Shown here piece after piece: positions 38,848 to 51,333 of a stretch of 64,000 nt of DNA (its first letter is position 1; every line of letters begins with the position of its first letter). Location: NCBI GenBank assembly GCA_933228895.1, contig OW121846.1:7409915-7473914 (forward strand), given 5' to 3'. The position numbers and the translations under genes are program-made. This DNA is from Platycnemis pennipes. Its lineage: Eukaryota > Arthropoda > Insecta > Odonata > Platycnemididae. Below the pieces are notes generated by a model that was not told the DNA's origin, ran no database searches, and worked only from the letters and a program-made list of their open reading frames with translations.

Positions 38848-41800
38848 TATTTGACGAAAAAGGAAATGATGAAAATATCTGAGGCATTTTTGTGTTCCTA
38901 TCTTGCAGTGTGAATTTCTAAATAATGCAAATTTTTCGTTACAATCCATCCAATTTGTTTAAATTTTGCTCTTTCAATGTTTTTAGGGATTTATTTCAAC
39001 AATATAAAGTAGGGATATTTTAAGAATCAATTTTTTTTATCGTGACGTGGGCTGTGAATGTACAGATTTCCAAACTTTTCCGTTATATCCATCAAATTTG
39101 TTTAAATTAGGCGAGTTTTACTATTTCAAGGGAATATTTCGAGAAATCAAGTATGCAGATGATATCTGGAACGTATTTACGTTCTTGACTTGCGCTGTGA
39201 ATGCCAAAGGATTTATTTCATGAAAAATAGAGACAATTTCAGGATTATTTTTATGTTCTTGATTTAAGCTTAAAATTTCCCTATTTCCGTTATAATCTAT
39301 TTCCATTAGGGTCCCTCACATTTCAAATGAACTTGTTTCAATGATTTTAGGGATTTATTTCAAGAAAACTGTATTGAAATTATTTTCTGCGGCATTTTTT
39401 TGTTTTTGACTTGCTCAGTGAATTTCGAGATTTCGAATCTATTTTCGATATATTCGCTCACATATGCCAAAATTTAGCTTCTGCACTATATCTAGTGAAT
39501 TATTACACGAAATAAGTGTGGCGCTGATTTCATAAGTATTTCATATTCTTGCAATACGATTTTTTAAATTTCATATATCTTTCTGAAAAAATCCCTCGTA
39601 TTTGTTCAAATATCACGTGTTTCATTATTTCCACGGAATTATTTCGAATGACTGTAATCAACAGTGACTGTAATTTTTTAAAATTTAACGTGTTTCACTT
39701 TTTTTAGGGATTTATTTGATGAAAAAAAGAGTGAAGATAATTTCAGAAACATTTCTATTTTCCCTATAAGCTGCAAATTTCTGAATTCACATCACTTTGC
39801 CGTTATAATCCCTCACATATGTAGAAATTTATCGTGTTCTCTATATCTAGAAAATTGGTACACGAATAAAAATGTGCAGATATTATAGGACCTTTACGTA
39901 TAATCCCTCAAATTTGTTCAAATGTAGCGTGTTCCAATGGTTTAACGATTTATTTTAAGAAAATAGAGTGGAGATATTTTCAGAGGCATTTCTTTCCTTG
40001 AGTTGAGCTGAGTACATAGATTTCCAATTTTTGTCCATTATATTCCTCAAATTTGTTCAAATAAGGCGGGGGTTACTGTTACTAAGGAATTATTTCCCGA
40101 AAACAAATGTGCATATATTTTCATTGCCAAATAATATTTTCGACTTGCGGTGTGAATTTCTTCATTTAGAAAATGATGTACAGAATATGTATATTTCGTT
40201 ATAATCACTCACATTAGTTACAATTTTTTGTTTTAATTTTTCTTTGGAAATATTTGACGAAAAAGGAAATGATGAAAATATCTGAGGCATTTTTGTGTTC
40301 CTATGTTGCAGTGTGAATTTCTAGATAAAGCAAATTTTTCGTTACAATCCATCCAATTTGTTCAAATTTTGCTCTTTCATTGTTTTTAGGGATTTATTTC
40401 AACAATATAAAGTAGGGATATTTTAAGAATCATTTTTTTTATCGTGACGTGGGCTGTGAATGTACAGATTTCCAAACTTTTCCGTTATATCCATCAAATT
40501 TGTTTAAATTAGGCGAGTTTTACTATTTCAAGGGAATATTTCCAGAAATCAAGTATGCAGATGATATCTGGAACGTATTTACGTTCTTGACTTGCGCTGT
40601 GAATGCCAAAGGATTTATTTCATGAAAAATAGAGACAATTTCAGGATTATTTTTATGTTCTTGATTTAAGCTTAAAATTTCCCTATTTCCGTTATAATCT
40701 ATTTCCATTAGGGTCCCTCACATTTCAAATGAACTTGTTTCAATGATTTTAGGGATTTTTTTCAAGAAAACTGTATTGAAATTATTTTCTGCGGCATTTT
40801 TTTGTTTTTGACTTGCTCAGTGAATTTCGAGATTTCGAATCTATTTTCGATATATTCGCTCACATATGCCAAAATTTAGCTTCTGCACTATATCTAGTGA
40901 ATTATTACACGAAATAAGTGTGGCGCTGATTTCATAAGTATTTCATATTCTTGCAATACGATTTTTTAAATTTCATATATCTTTCTGAAAAAATCCCTCG
41001 TATTTGTTCAAATATCACGTGTTTCATTATTTCCACGGAATTATTTCTAAAAGCAAGTGAGCAGTAGTTAACCTTTATAATTCCTCACATTAGCTCAATG
41101 TTAGCATCCTCACAATTTCTTGGGATTCATTTCATGAAAAAAGAGTGCTGATAATTACAGAATCAATTTTGTGTTCATGACAAGAGCTGTTTTTTTTTAA
41201 TTCCATTTTTTTCCGTTTCTATTCCTTAAATAAGTTCAATTTAAGCGCTGTTCACTCTTTCCTAGAATTTGTTTCACAAAAACTACAGTGCACATAATGT
41301 CAGGAATATTTTTGTGATCTTACCTTGTAAACTTGAATACACAGAATTCCAATCATTTATGTTATCTCCCTCAATTTTTTTCATATAGGCTAGTTTTTAC
41401 TATTTCTAGGGAAAATTTCACGAAATCCAGTATACAGATAATGTCTGGAGCATATTTACGTTCCCTCCCTTTAGGAGGGACAGTGAAGACATAAAGAGAT
41501 GTCAACAAATGCGAGGGATTACCTCACATTTGTTGACATTTCACGTGATTTCTGTTTCTTGGGAGTTATTTGATGAAAAAAGTGGTAAAGATAATTACAG
41601 AATTATTTTTGTTTTCGATATAAGCTGTAAAGTACTGAATTTACAACTTTTTTCCGTTATAATCCCTCACCTATGTACACATTTATCGTGTTTTTTATAT
41701 CTAGGAAATTGCTTCACGAATAGCAGAAGTTGAGATTACTTCAGAACCATTTGTGTGTTCTTGACTTGCGCTGTGAATTTCCAGATTTTCAATCATTTAA

Positions 41801-44800
41801 CGTTAAAATCCCTCACATTTGTTGAAATTTCACGTGCTTATCTGTGTCCTGGAATTGCTTGGATGCAGATCATTTCAAAAATATTTTTCTTTCGATATGA
41901 GGTGTACATTTCCTAATTTACAACACATTTTCGTTATGAACCCTCACCAATGTAGAAATATAGGAAATTGCTGCACGAATAAAACTTTTTGCAGATAACG
42001 TTAGAACCACTCTTGTGTTCTTGTCATTAGCTTCTATTTTCCAAAGTTCATATCTTTTTCCGTAATAATCCTTAACCTTTGTTCAAATTTAGGCTGCTTC
42101 ACTGTTTCTTTGTAATTATTTTTCAAAAACAAATGTGCAGATAAATTAAAATAAATTTGTTCTTGACTTTCGCTGTGAATTTCTTCATTTAGGAAATGAT
42201 GTACAGAATGTGTATAGTTCGTTATTATCGCTCACATTAGTTATAATTTTATGTGTTATAATTTTTCTTTGAGTTATTTCACGAAAAAGGAAATGATAAA
42301 AATATCTGAGGCATTTTTGTGTTCCTATCTTGCAGTGTGAATTTCTAGATAATGCAAAATTTTTCGTTACAATCCATCCAATTTGTTCAAATTTTGCGCT
42401 TTCAATGTTTTTAGGGATTTATTTCAACAATATAAAGTGGATGATTTACAGAGTCATTTTTTTTATCTTGACTTGCGCTGTGAATTTATAAATTTCCAAA
42501 CAGTTTCCGTTATATCCCTCAAATTTGTTCAAATTAGGTGAGTTTTACTATTTTTACTAATACAATTTTTTTAATTTCATATATCTTTCTGAAAAAACCC
42601 TCGTATTTGTTCAAATATTACGTGTTTCATTATTTCCACGGAATTATTTCTAAAAGAAAGTGTGCAGTATTTAACCTTTATAATTCCTGACATGAGCTGA
42701 ATGTTAGCATCCTCACTATTTCTAGGGATTTATTTCATGAAAAAAAGGGTCCTGATAATTTCAGAATTATTTTTAGGTTCATGATAAGAACTGTAAATTT
42801 TTGAATTTCCATTTTTTCCTTTTCTATTCCTTACATCAGTTCAATTTAAGAGTTGTTCACTTTTTCCCTTAATTTTTTTCACGAAAACCACAGTGTACAT
42901 AATGTCAGGAATATTATTGTGATCTTACCTTGCAAACTTGAATACTCAGAATTCCAATCTTTTTCGGTTATCTCCATCCATTTTTTTTAAATTAGGCTAG
43001 GTTTACTATTTCTAGGGAATATTTCACGAAATCCAGTATACAGATAATGTCTGGAGCATATTTACGTTCTTGACTTGCGCTGTTAATGTCCCGATTTTCA
43101 TTCCATTTTTTTTTAAACTCCCTTACATTTGTTTAAATATAGCTTATTTCAATATTTCTATTGATTTATTTCAAGAAAACGTCATATTAGATATTTTCTG
43201 AGGCTTTTTTCTGTCAAAAATCGGGTACATTGCCTGATGAATTTCGAGTATTATATCTTTTTCTGATAAAATCGCACAAATATGTTGAAATTTAGCCTTT
43301 ATATTATATAGACGGAATTATTTTCACAGAAAATTGAGACGCGAACTTCAGAATAATTTTTGTGTTCTTTACCTGCACTACGATTATTTAAATTTCATAT
43401 CTTTTCCTGCAAAAAAAACTCTCGCATTAGTTTAAATATCACGTGTTTCATTATTTCCATGGAATTATTTCTAAAAGCAAGTGTGCAAATAATTTCAGAA
43501 GCATTTTTGTGTTCATGACAAGAGCTGATATTTTTTGAATTTCCACTTTTTCCGTTTCTACTCCTTACATCAGTTAAAATTAAGCGTTGTTCATTGTTTC
43601 CTTGAATTGTTTTCTCGAAAACTAACTTGTAAATACTGTCAGGAATATTTTTGTGATCTTACCTTGTAAATTTGAATACACAGAATTCCAATCATTTTCG
43701 GTTATCTTCCTCAATTTTTTTCATATAGGCTAGTTTTACTATTTCTAGGGAATATTTCACGAAATCCAGTATACAGATAATGTCTGGAGCATATTAACAT
43801 TCTTGACTTGCGCAGTTAATGTCCCGATTTTCATTCCATTTTCGTTAAACTCCCTCACATTTGTTCAAATATAGCTTATTTCAATATTTCTATTGATTTA
43901 TTTCAAGAAAACGCCATTTTAATTATTTTCTGAGACTTTTTTGTGTCAAAAATCGGTCATGATGCCTGATGGATTTCGAGTATCATATGTTTTCCCGCTA
44001 AAAATCGCTCACATATGTTGAAATTTAGCCTTTATATTATATAGACGGAATTATTTCCACAAAAATATGTGACGCAAACTTCAGAATTATTTTTGTGTTC
44101 TTTACCTGCGCTACGATTATTTAGATTTCATATCTTTTCCTGCAAAAAAAAACTCTCTCATTAGGTCAAATGTCACGTGTTTCATTATTTCCGCGGAATT
44201 ATTTCTAAAAGCAAGTTTGCAAATAATTTCAGAAGCATTTTTGTGTTCATGGCAAGAGCTGTAAATTTCTGAATTTCCATTTTTTCCTTTTCTATTCCTT
44301 ACATTAGTTCAAATTAAGCGTTGTTCATTGTTTCCTTGAATTGATTTCTCGAAAACTAACTTGTAAATAATGTCAGGAATAATTTTGTGATCTTTTCTTG
44401 CAAACTTGAATACACAGAATTCCAATCATTTTCGGTTATCTCCCTCAATTTTTTTCAAATTGGGCTAGTTTTACTATTTCTAGAGAATATTTCACGAAAT
44501 GCGGTGTAAAGATAATGACTGGAGCATATTTACGTTCTTGACTTGCGAAGTGAATTTCCATTACCAATTTCCAATAGTCAAATATGCTTCAGTTAAATAT
44601 CCTTCACATTTGTTTTTTTTTTGTTAGTTTCATTTTTCTTAGAGATTCATTTCTCAAAAACAAGTGTGAAGATAATTTCAGATGCATATTTATATTCTTG
44701 ACTGGGGCTGTGAATTTGTAGATTTCCAATCTTTTTCCGTTATTATACCTCACATATGTTCTAATATTGCGTGTTTCCTACTTCCTTACAATTATTTCAC

Positions 44801-47800
44801 TCAAACAAGTGTTACCAGAAGATAATTTCATGAATATTTTTGTGTTCTTTATTGCGCTGTAAATGTCCCGATTTCCAATCAATTTCCGTTAAACCCCCTG
44901 ACATTTGGCCAAATTTAGCTTATTTCAATTTTTCTTAGTGATTATTTCAAGAAAAAAATATTTTAATTATTTTCTGAGGCATTTTTTTGTCAAAAATCGG
45001 TAATCTTGCTCGGAGAATTCCAAGTTTCCAAACGTTTTCTGATAAAAATTGCTCACATATGTCGAATTTTAGCCTTTATACTATACCTACGGAATTATTT
45101 CACGAGAGATGGGTGACGCTAATTTCAGAATTATTTTTGTTTTCTTCAACTGTGCTACGATTTTTTGGATTTCACATCTTTTTCTGTAAAAAAAAGCTCT
45201 AAAGTTGTTCAAATATCACGTGGTTCCTTGTTTGTAGGGAATTTTTTCAGGAAAGCAAGTGTGCAGATAATATCAGAAGCATTTTTCTGTTCTTGACTGG
45301 CACTGAGAATTTCCTGATTTCCGATTATGTACCGTTTCAACTCCTCACATTTGTTCAAATTCAGCAAGCATCACTGTTTCTAGGGATTTATTTCATGATA
45401 GCAAGAGTGCAGCTAATTTCAGAAACATTTTTGTGATTATGACATGAGCTGTTATATTCAGAATTTATAATCTCATTTCGTTTTTATCCCTTATATCTGT
45501 TCGAATTTAGCGTGTTTTACTGTTTTCCTCGATTTATTTCACGTAAACAAGATTGTAGATAATTTCAGAAAAAATATATGTTATTTACTTGCTATGTGAA
45601 TATCCAGATTTTCAATCATTTGGCGTAAATATGACTATAATTTGTTAAAATATAACGTGTTTCACTGTTTTTAGGGATTTATTTGATGAAAAAAAGAGTG
45701 AAGATAATTTCAGAAACATTTCTATTTTCCCTATAAGCTGCAAATTTCTGAATTCACATCACTTTTCCGTTATAATCCCTCACATATGTAGAAATTTATC
45801 GTGTTCTCTATATCTAGAAAATTGGTACACGAATAAAAATGTGCAGATATTATAGGACCTTTACGTATAATCCCTCAAATTTGTTCAAATGTAGCGTGTT
45901 CCAATGGTTTAACGATTTATTTCAAGAAAATAGAATGGAGATATTTTCAGAGGCATTTTTTTTCTTGAGTTGAGCTGAGTACATAGATTTCCAATTTTTG
46001 TCCATTATATCCCTCAAATTTGTTCAAATAAGGCGGGGGTTACTGTTACTAAGGCATTATTTCCCGTAAACAAATTTGCATATATTTTCGTTGCCAAATA
46101 ATATTTTTGACTTGCGGTGTGAATATCCAGATTTTCAATCTTTTTCCGATCAAATTTAGTGAGTTTCACAGTTTCTAGGGATATAATTCATGTAAAGAGG
46201 TGTGCAGATAATTTCAGAAGCATTATTGTATTCTTGACTTTGGCGGGAAATTTCTGGATTTACAATCCTTTTCCATTAAAATCCCTCCCATTTGTTCAAA
46301 TTTTGTGTGTTTCACTGCATTCCTCCAATAATTTAACGAAAAAATATAGTAGATTTTTTTTGTTCCCTACTTCGCTGTGAATTTCCCGATTTCCAATCAT
46401 TACGTAAAAATCCCTCACATTTGTTGACATTTCACGTGATTTCTGTTTCTTGGGAGTTATTTGATGAAAAAAGTGGTAAAGATAATTACAGAAATATTTT
46501 TGTTTTCGATATGAGCTGTAAAGTACTGAATTTACAACTTTTTTCCGTTATAATCCCTCACCTATGTACACATTTATCGTGTTTTTTATATCTAGGAAAT
46601 TGCTTCACGAATGGCAGAAGTGCAGATTACTTCAGAACCATTTGTGTGTTCTTGACTTGCGCTGTGAATTTCCAGATTTTCAATCATTTAACGTTAAAAT
46701 CCCTCACATTTGTTGAAAGTTCACGTGTTTATCTGTGTCCTGGAATTGCTTGGATGCAGATCATTTCAGAAATATTTTTCTTTCGATATGAGGTGTACAT
46801 TTCCTAATTTACAACACATTTTCGTTATAAACCCTCACCAATGTAGAAATATAGGAATTTGCTACACGAATAAAAATTTTTGCAGATTACGTTAGAACCA
46901 CTCTTGTGTTCTTGTCATTAGCTTCTATTTTCCAAATTTCATATCTTTTTCCGTAATAATCCTTAACCTTTGTTCAAATTTAGGCTGCTTCACTGTTTCT
47001 TTGTAATTATTTTTCAAAAACAAATGTGCTGATAAATTAAAATAAATTTGTTTTGACTTTCGCTGTGAATTTCTTCATTTAGGAAATGTTGTACAGAATG
47101 TGTATAGTTCGTTATTATCGCTCACATTAGTTATAATTTTATGTGTTATAATTTTTCTTTGAGTTATTTCACGAAAAAGGAAATGATAAAAATATCTGAG
47201 GCATTTTTGTGTTCCTATCTTGCAGTGTGAATTTCTAGATAATGCAAAATTTTTCGTTACAATCCATCCAATTTGTTCAAATTTTGCGCTTTCAATGTTT
47301 TTAGGGATTTATTTCAACAATATAAAGTGGATGATTTTCAGAGTCATTTTTTTTATCTTGACTTGCGCTTTGAATTTATAAATTTCCAACTAGTATCCGT
47401 CATATCCCTCAAATTTGTTGAAATTAGGTGAGTTTTACTATTTTTACTAATACAATTTTTTTAATTTCATATATCTTTCTGAAAAAAACCCTCGTATTTG
47501 TTCAAATATCACGTGTTTCATTATTTCCACGGAATTATTTCTAAAAGAAAGTGTGCAGTATTTAACCTTTATAATTCCTGACATTAGCTGAATGTTAGCA
47601 TCCTCACTATTTCTAGGGATTTATTTCATGAAAAAAAGGGTGCTGATAATTTCATAATCATTTTTAGGTTCATGATAAGAACTGTAAATTTTTGAATTTC
47701 CATTTTTTCCGTTTTTATTCCTTACATCAGTTCAATTTAACGTTGTTCACTTTTTCCCTTAATTTTTTTCACGAAAACCACAGTGTACATAATGTCAGAT

Positions 47801-48078
47801 AACCTTTAGAACCTTTTTTGTTTTGTTGACTTGCGCCTGAATTTCTAGATTTCATATATTTTTCTGTATTAAACCATGTCTTAATTTCAATTTAGGCTGC
47901 TTCACATTTTCTTTGTAGTTATTTTTCAAAAACAAAAGTGCAGATAAATTAAAATAAATTTGTGCTCTTGACTTTCGCTGTGAATTTCTTCATTTAGAAA
48001 ATGATGTACAGAATATGTATATTTCGTTATAATCAATCACATTAGTTATAATTTTTTGTTTTAATTTTTCTTTGGAAA
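38848..48078. repeat. 9.23-kb satellite HOR unit, copy 2
   Basis: Direct tandem copy of 29702-38847, with scattered point differences and single-base homopolymer changes such as one extra A near 45,187. It contains the 83 bp missing from copy 1 (near 42,534-42,616), the 59-bp island at 41463-41521, and the same shortened closing module (near 47,876). It is followed in phase by the 4.87-kb unit. No gene is present. Confidence 0.85.
41463..41521. repeat. Non-satellite island with two hairpins, copy 3
   Basis: Third copy of the 59-bp island, at offset 9,147 from copy 2. It has the same inner mismatch (gcgagg) as the copy at 26467. Its constant position inside the HOR shows that it formed once and was then amplified with the surrounding array. 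Confidence 0.75.
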
Positions 48079-51022
48079 TATTTGACGAAAAAGGAAATGA
48101 TGAAAATATCTGAGGCATTTTTGTGTTCCTATCTTGCAGTGTGAATTTCTAAATAATGCAAATTTTTCGTTACAATCCATCCAATTTGTTTAAATTTTGC
48201 TCTTTCAATGTTTTTAGGGATTTATTTCAACAATATAAAGTAGGGATATTTTAAGAATCATTTTTTTTATCGTGACGTGGGCTGTGAATGTACAGATTTC
48301 CAAACTTTTCCGTTATATCCATCAAATTTGTTTAAATTAGGCGAGTTTTACTATTTCAAGGGAATATTTCGAGAAATCAAGTATGCAGATGATATCTGGA
48401 ACGTATTTACGTTCTTGACTTGCGCTGTGAATGCCAAAGGATTTATTTCATGAAAAATAGAGACAATTTCAGGATTATTTTTATGTTCTTGATTTAAGCT
48501 TAAAATTTCCCTATTTCCGTTATAATCTATTTCCATTAGGGTCCCTCACATTTCAAATGAACTTGTTTCAATGATTTTAGGGATTTATTTCAAGAAAACT
48601 GTATTGAAATTATTTTCTGCGGCATTTTTTTGTTTTTGACTTGCTCAGTGAATATCGAGATTTCGAATCTATTTTCGATATAATCGCTCACATATGCCAA
48701 AATTTAGCTTCTGCACTATATCTAGTGAATTATTACACGAAATAAGTGTGGCGCTGAATTCATAAGTATTTCATATTCTTGCAATACGATTTTTTAAATT
48801 TCATATATCTTTCTGAAAAAATCCCTCGTATTTGTTCAAATGTCACGTGTTTCATTATTTCCACGGAATTATTTCTAAAAGCAAGTGAGCAGTAGTTAAC
48901 CTTTATAATTCCTCACATTAGCTCAATGTTAGCATCCTCACAATTTCTTGGGATTCATTTCATGAAAAAAGAGTGCTGATAATTCAGAATCATTTTTGTG
49001 TTCATGACAAGAGCTGTTTTTTTTGAATTTCCATTTTTTTCCGTTTCTTTTCCTTAAATAAGTTCAATTTAAGCGCTGTTCACTCTTTCCTAGAATTTGT
49101 TTCACAAAAACTACAGTGCACATAATGTCAGGAATATTTTTGTGATCTTACCTTGTAAACTTGAATACACAGAATTCCAATCATTTTCGGTTATCTCCCT
49201 CAATTTTTTTCATATAGGCTAGTTTTTACCATTTCTAGGGAATATTTCACGAAATCCAGTATACAGATAATGTCTGGAGCATATTTACGTTCTTGACTTG
49301 CGCTGTTAATGTCCCGATTTTAATTCTATTCTTTTTTAAACTCCCTTACATTTGTTCAAATATAGCTTATTTCAATATTTCTATTGATTTATTTCAAGAA
49401 AACGTCATATTAATTATTTTCTGAGGCTTTTTTCTGTCAAAAATCGGGTACATTGCCTGATGAATTTCGAGTATTATATCTTTTTCTGATAAAATCGCAC
49501 AAATATGTTGAAATTTAGCCTTTACATTATATAGACGGAATTATTTTCACAGAAAATTGAGACGTGAACTTCAGAATAATTTTTGTGTTCTTTACCTGCA
49601 CTACGATTATTTAAATTTCATATCTTTTCCTGCAAAAAAACTCTCGCATTAGTTTAAATATCACGTGTTTCATTATTTCCACGGAATTATTTCTAAAAGC
49701 AAGTGTGCAAATAATTTCAGAAGCATTTTTGTGTTCATGACAAGAGCTGATATTTTTTGAATTTTCACTTTTTCCGTTTCTACTCCTTACATCAGTTCAA
49801 ATTAAGCGTTGTTCATTGTTTCCTTGAATTGTTTTCTCGAAAACTAACTTGTAAATACTGTCAGGAATATTTTTGTGATCTTACCTTGCAAACTTGAATA
49901 CACAGAATTCCAATCATTTTCGGTTATCTTCCTCAATTTTTTTCATATAGGCTAGTTTTACTATTTCTAGGGAATTATTCACGAAATCCGGTGTTCAGAT
50001 CATGTCTGGAGCATGTTTACGTTCTTGACTTGCGATGTGAATTTCCATTACCAATTTCCATTAGTCAAATATGTTTCAGTTAAATATCCTTCACATTTGT
50101 TAAAATTTGTTAGTTTCATTTTTTTTAGAGAATCGATTCTCGAAAACAAGTGTGCAGATAATTTCAGATGCATTTTTATATTCTTGACTGGGGCTGTGAA
50201 TTTGTAGATTTCCAATCTTTTTCCGTTATTATACCTCAAATTTGTTCTAATATTACGTGTTTCCTGCTTCCTTACAATTATTTCACGCAAACAAGTGTTC
50301 AGATAAAATCATGAATATTTTTGCGTTTTTTATTGCGTTGTAAATGTCCCGATTTCCAATCTATTTCCGTTAAACTCCATCACATTTGGCCAAATTTAGC
50401 TTATTTCAATTTTTCTAGTGATTATTTCAAGAAAAAAATATTTTAATTATTTTCTGAGGCATTTTTGTGTCAAAAATCGGTCATCTCGCTCGGAAAATTC
50501 CAAGTTTCCAAACGTTTTCTGATAAAAATTGCTCACATATGTCGAATTTTAGCCTTTCTATTATACCTACGGAATTATTTCACGAGAAATGGGTGACGCT
50601 AATTTCAGAATTATTTTTGTTTTCTTCAACTGTGCTACGATTTTTTGGATTTCACAACTTTTTCTGTATAAAAAGCTCTAAATTTGTTCAAATATCACGT
50701 GGTTCCTTCTTTGTAGGGAATTTTTTCAGGAAAGCAAGTGTGCAGATAATATCAGAAGCATTTTTCTGTTCTTGACCGGCACTGAGAATTTCCTGATTTC
50801 CGATAGTGTACCGTTTCAACTCCTGACATTTGTTCAAATTCAGCATGCATCACTGTTTCTAGGTATTTATTTCATGAAAACAAGAATGTAGGTAATTTCA
50901 GAAACAATTTTGTGATTATGACATGAGCTGTTATATTCAGAATTTATAATCTCATTTCGTTTTTATCCCTTATATCTGTTCGAATTTAGCGTGTATTTCA
51001 CGTAAACAAGATTGTAGATAAT
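48079..51022. repeat. 4.87-kb satellite HOR unit A, part left of the transposon
   Basis: The unit starts with the tatttgacgaaaaagg word and follows the same monomer order as positions 1 to about 2,970 of the window (offset about 48,075). The segment also recurs at 58894-61837. It is cut at the AT dinucleotide 51021-51022 by the transposon and resumes at 56963. Without the 5,942 bp added by the insertion, the period to the next copy is 4,873 bp. Confidence 0.85.
51021..51022. other. Target-site duplication AT, left
   Basis: The left flank reads gtagataat and the right flank atttcagaa, while the empty site in the next HOR copy reads gtagataatttcagaa. The only reading that restores the empty site is a duplicated AT at 51021-51022 and 56963-56964. 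Confidence 0.85.
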
Positions 51023-51034
51023 AGAGTATTTGCA
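51023..51034 (+). repeat. Left terminal inverted repeat
   Basis: agagtatttgca is a perfect 12-bp match to the reverse complement of the right end. Similarity stops after 12 bp (caact on the left, agggt on the complemented right). The short TIR implies that subterminal sequence, perhaps bound by the THAP domain, gives recognition specificity. Confidence 0.9.
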
Positions 51035-51333
51035 CAACTTTTGGTAACTACGGAAAATAAATATTTGGCGTATAAAAAACCTAAATTACAAATTTTTGCC
51101 CATTATATTACGTACTTATGTAAATATAACGGATTAAAAATCTTATTTGGAACCTTGCGCCCAAACGAACGGCGGCCATCTTCTATACCATGTGACGTAA
51201 TCAAACCTATACAGCCATCGCTGCTAGCTACCAGAACTTTGTTTACATTCGTAGTTACGGTATTTTGTGACTTTGTGCCTTTAGCTGTGCTGTAAAATCG
51301 TGTTTTACGAGCAAAGTAACGTTGAAGTACGCA
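51035..51333 (+). promoter_or_regulatory. 5' region and likely promoter of the transposase gene
   Basis: These 299 bp between the left TIR and the transposase ATG contain no convincing coding sequence. Visible motifs are a CRE-like TGACGTAA at 51193-51200, a GCCATCTT word of YY1/Pho type at 51175-51182, and a TATA-like tataaaaa at 51071-51078. The CRE-like site ends 133 bp before the ATG, much like the CRE upstream of the other gene. Promoter function is an inference. Confidence 0.4.

Noticed and set aside
1..51020. CRISPR-like array of repeats and spacers
   Set aside because: Repeats are about 145-bp diverged monomers with no constant short repeat or unique spacers, in a clearly eukaryotic setting.
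51020..51024. A 3-bp target duplication of TWA type, which would make the element a standard PIF/Harbinger
   Set aside because: Comparison with the empty copy at 61836 allows only a 2-bp AT duplication. A 3-bp reading needs mismatched flanks (ata/tat).
51041..51295. 84-codon + strand frame upstream of the transposase
   Set aside because: It starts with TTG, lies between TIR and ATG, and is not part of the THAP protein. It is most likely 5' untranslated or promoter sequence.
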